From Trachythela sp. YZ-2020 (Eukaryota > Cnidaria > Anthozoa > Malacalcyonacea > Clavulariidae), in the NCBI GenBank assembly GCA_016169945.1, contig JADLSH010000355.1, positions 3,405,501 to 3,469,500 of the forward strand: DNA of 64,000 nt, read 5' to 3'. Positions 56,701 through 64,000 of the stretch are shown one piece after another (the first letter of the stretch is position 1; every line of letters starts with the position of its first letter). The position numbers and the translations under genes were made by a program. Below the pieces are notes generated by a model. It saw only the letters and a program-made list of their open reading frames with translations. It ran no database searches and had not been told where the DNA came from.

Positions 56701-59074
56701 GAGGAAGAAAAGCTCAAGAACAGCAACGAGGCGAACAAATGGAGAGAGAGAACAACGGAGTTGTTGCAGAATGAAGAGAAATTGAAAGTCGAGTTGGAGA
56801 AAGCAAAGAATGAAAATATAGTGAAAGAACCACAAGATCAGTACACACAAACTGAGGTTTGTAGCTAGAGCTTATAAATATTAACAGATCTCCAAAGTTA
56901 ATTAATAGTCCTACGAGGTATAAATAGAGTTCTCTAAGATATCCTTTATCTTTGTACGGTGAAATTAATATTCTAACCCTAGTATAGTCATAAAAATCTG
57001 ACGTCCCTTGCTTGACGATCTGGAAATTCTTACAATCATCTTCAAATCGATCCATTTTGAAGTTTATACGAAATCTGACTGCATGATACTGAATTGAAGC
57101 CATGCTCTGCTGTATTCATGGCCTATTTTGAAAGATTAAACCGATCTACGCTGCAATACTAACAGCAACTCGCACATGTTTCATTGTAGGTTATCGAGAA
57201 CACAGATAAGGAAACGAATACTATCAGCCTTTTGAATGAAATGAGCAGAATGTTGGACAAAGGTGGGCAGACCATGGTATCTTTTGCGTCTTTTGAGAAG
57301 TCGTGTCCACAAAATATACTAGGGAGTCAAGAGGGTACAACTTGTATGGTACGGCATTAGGCACAGAAGGCAGTCAGAGAATGAACACTTCCTCCAGCAA
57401 ATTAATGCATAAACTATACATGTATAAATTATACATGCATAAATTACAAATTCAGTTGAACAAAAAGATCGATATGCCCGTTAGCACACACACACAAACA
57501 CACACACATATATTTTGTATATCGTTTGCATATTATATTTTATATTTTCAGGCACACGTCAAGAAATTTCTTCAGGAATCCAACATAGTACAGATGAGAT
57601 GATGACTGTATCTCAAGTCAACGATCACATTCAAGCTAGGTCACCCACGAAATGTATCTCACCTAAACAATCCAAACGTGACATGACGTCTGCTTCTGAT
57701 ATTTCAATGGACAAAACACCCAGCCTTGAAACAAATGAAACAACGAAGAAAAACACCAAGGACAACAGTATTGAAATGAAGCAATCAAATGTAGCCAAAT
57801 CACAGGTCTTTCATAAGCTTGAGCAAGAGAAGTCTAGCATGACAACTTCCAGAAACGAATCCGAGTTATCCAAAAACACTTCCAGTAAATATGGTAAACC
57901 CAAAGCACACGAATCTACCGTCGCAAACCCACAAACACTGGAAGTCACAGACATTAAGAAACAAACCATCGAAAAACTTCTACCTAAAGGAGCAACTTAT
58001 GTACCCATCTCGACCAATAAACAAGGAGCTCTCACAGCCCAATCTGTTTCTTTACTAGAAGGAACATGTGCAGTTTTAACTTCACAACAAGCAAATGATG
58101 CTTCCCGAAACACTCCAGCCCAAAGCAAAGACGCCGTTTTGAACATCACTACAAACCAAAGTGAAAACACTGTTATTCATAGTATAAGCACAACCGTGTC
58201 AAATGAAACGCGTTTAAAAGAGAATAGCACTTCACCACTACAGCAGAGCCTTGGGTTAATAAGTAAAAGTCGTGTCCTGCCAAGCCAAAAAGGAGCCCCA
58301 GAGGGTAAAACAACCACATTGTTGCGAGGGATGAAAGAGCATACATTGGGGGTTATAAAATCTCAAGAAAAACGCACTCCTTTACTTGCAATTATAAAAC
58401 CAAGTTCACAAGGTAAATTGATAAAATTGGCCTCAAGCCAAACTCTTCCCCAGCCCTCCAGCCAAACTCTTTCCCAGGCTTCGAGCCAAATATGTCCCCA
58501 GGCCTCGAGCCAAACTCATCCCCAGGCCTCGAATCAAACTCGTCCCCAGGCCTCGACCCAACCTCATTCCCAGGCTCTTACATCGAGCTTCGCCAACACT
58601 CAGACTCGGGCGAAAATCATGGCTGAAATATCAAAAGAGACTACCACAGCCAACCAGAGTTCCCAAGGTACAAAAACGCCACCAAGTTATGCAAGCAAGA
58701 CTGGGCTAGGGATTACTTCTGATCAAGAAATGACTCAATCATTGAGTGAAACAAGGCCAAGGGTACTGAGGTCTCGTAGCGCTAAAATGTCAGATCCGAA
58801 CCAAATATTATTCTCAGAAAAATCCACCACTAACCAAACAGCTGAGCAACCCTTGAGCGAAAGCGATTCTTTACCAGGGAAATCAAGCTTCGACCAGAGC
58901 AAGCAGAATGAAAGCAAACAGGAAAGCAAATCAACTAGTGAAGATTTTTGTTTCTCAGACGAAGAAGATGAAAGCATTCCTCGAGCGATTGGAAGTCAGG
59001 TTGATCGCATCGAAACTTTTCTCAAGAATGAAAGATTAAGATTGAGTAAGAAACGTAAGGCAATAGACGAGTGA
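50734..59074 (+). CDS. CC-C: large coiled-coil protein, apparently intact (1083 aa)
   Basis: Fifteen exons: 50734-51018, 51405-51431, 52081-52152, 52251-52322, 53035-53070, 53411-53485, 53859-53897, 54391-54526, 54636-54841, 55202-55261, 55691-55906, 56091-56333, 56668-56856, 57190-57262 and 57552-59074. They sum to 3252 bases, exactly 1084 codons with the stop. The head (about 95 aa) is Ser/Thr/Asn/Glu-rich. The next 480 residues are mostly charged helix with heptad-like spacing. The last 500 are Ser/Thr/Gln-rich with six SSQTxxQA repeats and a charged end (SDEEDESIPRAIG ... LSKKRKAIDE). Start at MSKEIS is chosen because it is shared by all three copies; an in-frame ATG at 50701 exists only here. 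The exon at 56091 could also end at 56321, where CC-B has GT but this copy has AT. Layout and length recall CCDC73 or SYCP1-type proteins (from memory, unverified). Partner of the IRG units. Confidence 0.75.
54985..55107. repeat. Short telomere-like tract in CC-C intron
   Basis: About 120 bases of GGATTAGGGTTAAGATC-type units, the unexpanded counterpart of 36630-37130 in CC-B. Confidence 0.85.
55436..55500 (-). mobile_element. tRNA-derived SINE fragment (CC-C)
   Basis: Counterpart of 37461-37523. The B-box-like sequence is altered (GAATCGAACAG on +). Confidence 0.5.
56475..56625 (-). mobile_element. Pair of tRNA-derived SINEs (CC-C)
   Basis: Two GAATCGAACCC (B box on minus) units at about 56480 and 56566, each followed by AGAGGTGAAAG-type text. 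Same pair as 38456-38612. ORF 56018-56620 on minus runs through them and is not a gene. Confidence 0.65.
58433..58576 (+). repeat. 24-bp coding minisatellite, six copies (CC-C)
   Basis: Six units SSQTLPQP, SSQTLSQA, SSQICPQA, SSQTHPQA, SNQTRPQA and STQPHSQA. They encode a Ser/Gln/Thr-rich linker in the tail. CC-B has four units. Confidence 0.9.
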
Positions 59075-60271
59075 TGTAGTGGAGCTTCACTATAGATTAT
59101 TGAAAGTTGTTGGGTTTTTCTTGTTTGTTTCTTTGCTGAAATAAAACGTTTTAATAATGTTAAGAAGATATTTACATTACATGCATTTTGTACATGTCGA
59201 AACTTTTCTCAAGAAAAATAATTGAGATTATGTAAGAAACGGAAGGAAATCGACGACAGGCAAGTGTCTAGTACATAGCAAGAAATTTGTCTTGAACATA
59301 TAAACCGGGGGCAACAAAGCCGCCCATACCTCACTGCTGTGCTATGATAAAATAAAGTTAAAAATCCGTTTTCATGCATGGTATTGTACTGATTTGCACA
59401 ATGAAAGCTTGGCTTTCCTTCGCTTGGCTATGTTTAAACAACAGCATTCATTGTTGCCCTTGGGGATCTGGGGAAACCTCTGACTATAATTAAACTACAT
59501 AATTATATTATGAAATAACGAAACATCATGTGATTGGAAAACGACTTCCGCGAAACCATATATGTAAATATTTTGACGGTAGATGCGATTTGATTGGCTG
59601 ATATCCATGTTTTCATGCTGTGCATTCATTGCCTGTCTAAATACGGAAATACAGGCATGGACTTCTTTGTAATTGGTGTTTTTAATGCTAGTTTTTAAAA
59701 TTTCGCATTACCGAAGCGTAAAAATCAAGAAAAAACTCAAACCGAAAACAATATATGTCGAAATATGAAGAATAGACACGTCGCGAATTTGCTTGAGTGC
59801 ACAAGGAAACCATAGCTTGAGACAATGTATTCATTGTAAATGTGTAGTTTACATTGCCAGCCAGCCAGTGTCTATTGTTAAGAAAAGGAAGGGGGCTACA
59901 TGTAAGGAGAATTTAGATCAATAACAGTTTATAAAATTTATGTTTTTATTATGAATTAGTCTATTCCCTCAATTTGCAGTTATTTTAAAAACGAATAAAA
60001 GACATTTTGATGTTGTAGCTACTTGCTTATGGAAACCTCAAAGAAGGTTGGGGAACTCTCAAGTACATAAAAACCTGATTATGCAAATCTTTGCACTGAT
60101 TTGCTCTGAAGTTCTCACAAGTAACTCGGTTTCACAATCGACTTTGGGCAACGAAGGATAGCGTTGTTTATTTATTAAATCACTCACAAGTTGGACTTGG
60201 TTAAAGTAAGCTTTGTTAAAGCCAAAGACTTCAGAAGACTTAAAATAAGGGGCAACTCACCTTGCAAAACT
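59075..60271 (+). promoter_or_regulatory. CC-C 3' end and IRG-E promoter region
   Basis: AATAAAACG (about 59142) is a likely polyadenylation signal. From 59.2 kb on, this is almost identical to 41.45-42.48 kb. Candidates are kappaB-like GGGGAACTCTC (60050-60060), ACATAAAAAC (60064-60073) and octamer ATGCAAAT (60081-60088). At about 60205 the sequence diverges from the other copies, just before the point where their first exon would start. Confidence 0.5.
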
Positions 60272-62835
60272 ATGGCCGTCTTGTCATTAAATACATGGGA
60301 GCATTACTACATGGAAGAAGTGCCAAAACATATTGAAGAACATGGCGTGTCTGGAATAGAAGAACTTTTTAAAGCAAAACTTGAACGATGGAAAGATGTG
60401 AAGATAAATATCGGCGTAACAGGTGATGTAGGCGTTGGAAAATCCAGCTTTATAAACGCCATAAGAGGGTAGGTGATAAACTTCCTTATAAAATAAACAA
60501 GTTGATAAGATTCTGGGTTGCCCGTTTAATTTAAACGGTACTGGTGGATAAGCCATAATAAACTGATAACGCGATTAATGACATGGCATAACGAGAGTTT
60601 GTAGCCGGAAAGGAGATATAGGCGCTATACAGAGTGTATAAAACATGGTGTCAAAGTGTAAAAACAAAATTGTGTCAAAGCATCACTATGGATTTAGTGA
60701 AATATAGATAAATATGCAGAACTTGGTGATAAGTTTACAAAAGGAATACATAAAGGAGAATACACAATTGGTATAATCTTCCTTGTCCTTGACTTATCCA
60801 AAGCATTCGATACGGTTAATCACAGGATTGCTATTAAAATGTTAAAAGGAATATGTTTAAAATGGTTTGAGTCGTGGTTTAAAATGGTAAGTAAAATCAA
60901 AATAAATATTAATAAAAAGTGTTGTTCCCCAAGCCAAAGATTTTTGGGACCACTTCTATTTCTTCTATATATAAGTGCCGTTCAAAATTGCAGTGATATT
61001 ATTTCAACTACAGTATATTTTTGCAAATTGTACCAATATACTTTACAGTCAAGGTTGCATGCTTTAAAACACTAAAATTAAGAGAGTTCAAATGCCCAAA
61101 TTAATATATTTCTAGTTCTGTTTTAATCTCTAATTTAAATTTAACCAGAATAGCAGACGATGACGAACTCGCAGCATGCGCACCAACAGGTGTCAAAGAG
61201 ACCACAAGAAAAGCGAAAGTCTACCCTCATCATACAAACAAAAAAATATTCTTTTGGGATCTACCTGGTATAGGTATGTTAGTACCAGTCGTATGATAAG
61301 GACTAATATAATGAGGACTAATGAACTAATCACCTGGGGGCGGTTGTATCAAGGCCGGATAGCACTATCCACCGGATAGCGAATTCTTCGACTGTTATAA
61401 AAATGCTCCAAAAGCTATAAAACTACGAATGTAGACCCCACAATTAATAAAAAGAAACTTTAACTTATAAATGCTAAGGTTTAATCTAGATTATACAAAT
61501 CAACGGACAATTTTAGGAAGGTTGGAAGATTCGCTATCCGGTGGATAGTGCTATCCGGCGTTGATACAACCGACCCCTGCTTAAGAGTTAACACCACTAC
61601 CACAACAATTAAATAACAATACAAACGACTGAAAATTGCAGGTACACCAAACTACCCAGATTTTGAAACCTACTGCGAAAAAGTCGGCCTGGAGAAGTAC
61701 GACACCTTCCTGATCTTTGCTGCTTTCCGCTTCACTAAAAACGATCTGCAGTTAGCCGAAAAAGTGAAATCCGTCAAAAAGTCGTTCTTTTTTATACGCA
61801 CCAAAATCGATCAGGACGTCGCGAACGAGAGAAGAAAGAAAGCGTTTAACGAAGAATCAATGTTGAACGACATTAGGAAAGATTGTTTAGAAAATATAAA
61901 AGGATCGGAAGCCGGCAATGAAGATGTGTTCCTCATTAGTAATCATGAAACGGCCAAGTGGGATTTTGCTCGTCTCACACAGGCTATTCTAGACGTCTTG
62001 CCACTTCGTCAAAAGGAAAGTCTAACGTTGTCCTTAGACTTGTTAAAAAGGCATTCCAAGGATATCTTGAAACGAAAAGTTGAAATACTTAGAGGTAGTT
62101 ATACAGTAACTTAATCTTTAACAACATAATTTTTGGGTAAAAAGACTGTTGATATTGAGTCGCAGGGCCTTTAATCTGCGCGCCTTTTCTCAATCAGGCG
62201 ATAAGAGGAGTGCAAATTAGAGAATACGATGTTTTTATTCGAAGTTGTATCGAAAACAAGGAAAAATTCTTCGATTGAATACCTCTTGTTGTCAATAAGT
62301 TAGTTGAAGGTATTCTCAATAGATCCCCAAAGGAAGGACAGTGCGAGGAAAGCAGAATTTTGTTATTTTTTACCTAATCGCGAATATATTCTAATTTGTT
62401 TCAGGACGAATATGGATGGTCGCAGCCGCTTCTGGCGCCGGTGCCTTAGTTCCATTGCCTGGGTTATCTGTAGTAGTTGACCTCGCCCTTTTGAGCAAAG
62501 AAATGAATCTCTACATATCTCAGCTTGGCCTACCCAAGGAAAACTCTGACGACTTCGAAAGAATGAGTTCAGAAGTCAAGGAAAGATATGGCAAGTATTT
62601 TTTTACAAGCGTGGCGCAACTTGCAAATCTTTTTGCAGCTTACGCTACAAGTACCGCAGTTGAAGAAAATGCTCGATTCATTCCGATCTTAGGAAGCGCT
62701 ATTGCTGGAGGCATTTCGTTCTCATCTACCTATTATTTTCTGAATAAATGTCTGAACGAAATTGAAGAAATAGCGTTGGAACACCTGGATGAAATGGCAA
62801 GAAGAGTTGCGAACGATTTGTGCGACGACCACTAA
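60272..62835 (+). CDS. IRG-E: immunity-related GTPase with a different N-terminus
   Basis: Exons 60272-60468, 61149-61273, 61642-62094 and 62405-62835 sum to 1206 bases, or 401 residues plus stop. The Ser/Asp head of the paralogs is replaced by a short start (MAVLSLNTWEHYYMEEVPKH). The P-loop is GDVGVGKSS (Val for Ser). Exon 2 has six extra bases (an added Ala-Cys-type pair before PTGVKETT) and keeps DLPGIG. Exon 3 has FAAFRFTKNDLQLAEK and TKID. Exon 4 is most like IRG-A (EENARFIPILGSAIAGG). Upstream in-frame codons exist to 60191 but without ATG, so 60272 is the chosen start. No GAT microsatellite lies in intron 2; a MITE does. Last complete unit in the window. Confidence 0.9.
60680..61075 (+). 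mobile_element. LINE reverse transcriptase relic, IRG-E intron 1
   Basis: FLVLDLSKAFDTVNHRIAIKMLKGICLKWFE in one frame, then SPSQR-FLGPLLFLLYIS, then a degraded FADD region (TTTTTGCAAATTGTACC). It is the same insertion as in IRG-C and IRG-D. Confidence 0.8.
61334..61578. mobile_element. 245-bp inverted-repeat MITE, IRG-E intron 2
   Basis: The left arm GGGGGCGGTTGTATCAAGG, then CCGGATAGCACTATCCACCGG, is mirrored at the right (GGTGGATAGTGCTATCCGG, then TTGATACAACCGACCCC). Arms are about 50 bases. Not present in the other IRG copies. Confidence 0.85.
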
Positions 62836-64000
62836 TGTCAGTGGAATTGAGAACTTTTACTCTGTGTTTTTTGACTTATGAATATTAATAAAAATTAACA
62901 TTCTAGCTTAAATTAATAGAACTCTATAGAACCACATATATAGTGGTCATGTAGGTATAGTTGTCGCACTCATCACATGAAAGTCTCGGTGAATATAGAC
63001 GCAAGCAAGATTCGTTTGGCATACGAAACAAATCTGTAGTACATTTAAGTTCAAAATTTAAAATAATAAGTAATTCAAGTTTCTCATATCTGTATACTAT
63101 TTGGTCTAGTGCGGTATTATTAATCACACTTTTCAAAACTTGTGATTAGTGTCAAAGTTTCGAAAGTTTGTCACATCGTTTTTGGATTTTCGCTTTTGAT
63201 TTTTTTCCCTTGCCTCTATGCATTTTGAAACGGTGTGATTCGCCGCTATTGAACTTCCTACAATGCATATCTCCCCATTTCAATGCAATGCCACCTTTTA
63301 TCCAATTAGGACCTAATCCCAGAATGAAAGTTTGAAACGTACTCGTAATATTTGTTGAAAGCAAGGTTTAGGCTGAATTAATGAAAGATTATATTTAAAA
63401 TATTAACTAAGGCAAGTGGTTTCACTAATTTCACACACATTTCTTGGTTTAAATTTCATGCAAATTTTCTTGATTACAGATTTTCATGGTTGAAAAAACC
63501 AAAGCGTTTAAGTAAACCTTCAAGCAACTGAGTTCAGCGTTCACGCATGGAGACCAGAGGGAACTTCTCCTGTTCATTAAATCCCATATTTGCTACTACG
63601 TATATTGCTACCATATTTGGTGCTACGTTTTTTAAATATTAGTGTCAGTTCAACCTGGTGTCAGTTAGGAAAGGGAGGAACATGCACGTAGCGTGCGGTG
63701 AATGTGTATGTGTGAATAGGAGGGGAGACATCCTTTTAAACCCATGAAGTGAAGAATAATCTTAAATAATGTCTCTAGCTTAAGTTTAGTAGTACTCCTC
63801 AGTTTCTTGGTGTTTTTCTACATTCATTGCTATTCTATTTGCTATATACCGACATTCAAATGCAATGTTACATGTCGGAATTTACTCTGATAATATTAAG
63901 AGCAAGCTACATTTAAAAGACAAAAGCGCGGTGGAACAAGGTTGCCAATTTTTGCTGCAGGCAAGTGTCAAGTTCATAGCCAGAAATTTGCCTTGAACAT
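62836..64000. other. IRG-E 3' flank and start of the next unit's upstream block
   Basis: Positions 62836-63260 match the 3' flanks after IRG-A, C and D. From about 63880 (GGAATTTACTCTGATAAT) the sequence matches 14275 on, the upstream block of IRG-B. So another IRG unit probably starts beyond the window, without a CC gene in between. The short ORFs at 62924-63364 are not supported. Confidence 0.6.

Overview
The window is eukaryotic, AT-rich and intron-rich. It suits an invertebrate metazoan, and an anthozoan cnidarian (stony coral or anemone type) is my best guess. That guess rests on spliced IRG-type GTPases, a TTAGGG-like satellite, and abundant hAT-, Mutator- and Harbinger-like insertions, tRNA-derived SINEs and LINE remnants. 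No species can be named from sequence alone. Exon borders were placed by hand from GT/AG sites, codon phase and comparison between paralogous copies inside the window.

1-8.6 kb: two convergent, damaged genes that look mobile-element derived. One is a + strand ankyrin protein that looks DUF6589-like, with two frameshifts. The other is a - strand zinc-finger/RecQ-type helicase broken by an exact 196-bp tandem duplication. The block ends abruptly near 8636, inside intron 1 of an IRG gene.

8.6-64 kb: a tandem array in which immunity-related GTPase (IRG) genes alternate with a long coiled-coil gene (CC). The order is IRG-A (exons 2-4 only), CC-A (first two exons only), IRG-B (scrambled pseudogene), IRG-C (intact), CC-B (pseudogene), IRG-D (intact), CC-C (apparently intact, 1083 aa), IRG-E (intact, with a different N-terminus). 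The repeat unit is about 16-18 kb. Each intact IRG gene has four exons: exon 1 carries the P-loop, exon 2 carries the G3 motif DLPGIG, exon 3 carries TKID, and exon 4 encodes the hydrophobic helical domain. Shared promoter blocks, 3' flanks, intronic LINE relics and GAT/GGT microsatellites recur in each unit and record the duplication history.

Mobile elements: a 7.5-kb DNA transposon (20260-27778) sits in intron 1 of IRG-C. It has TIRs of about 260 bp, a 3-bp ATA target duplication, and an empty site in IRG-D. Its decayed multi-exon gene encodes Cys/His modules, a stretch that looks like a PIN/FEN-type nuclease, and a C-terminal CXC (TSO1-like) cysteine cluster. I consider this the most interesting mobile system here. 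A second highlight is a 2.0-kb hAT-like element (47869-49886) containing two further nested elements; all three have exact target-site duplications. The IRG genes probably act in cell-autonomous defence (known for the family in vertebrates). The job of the coiled-coil partner and the meaning of the pairing are unknown.
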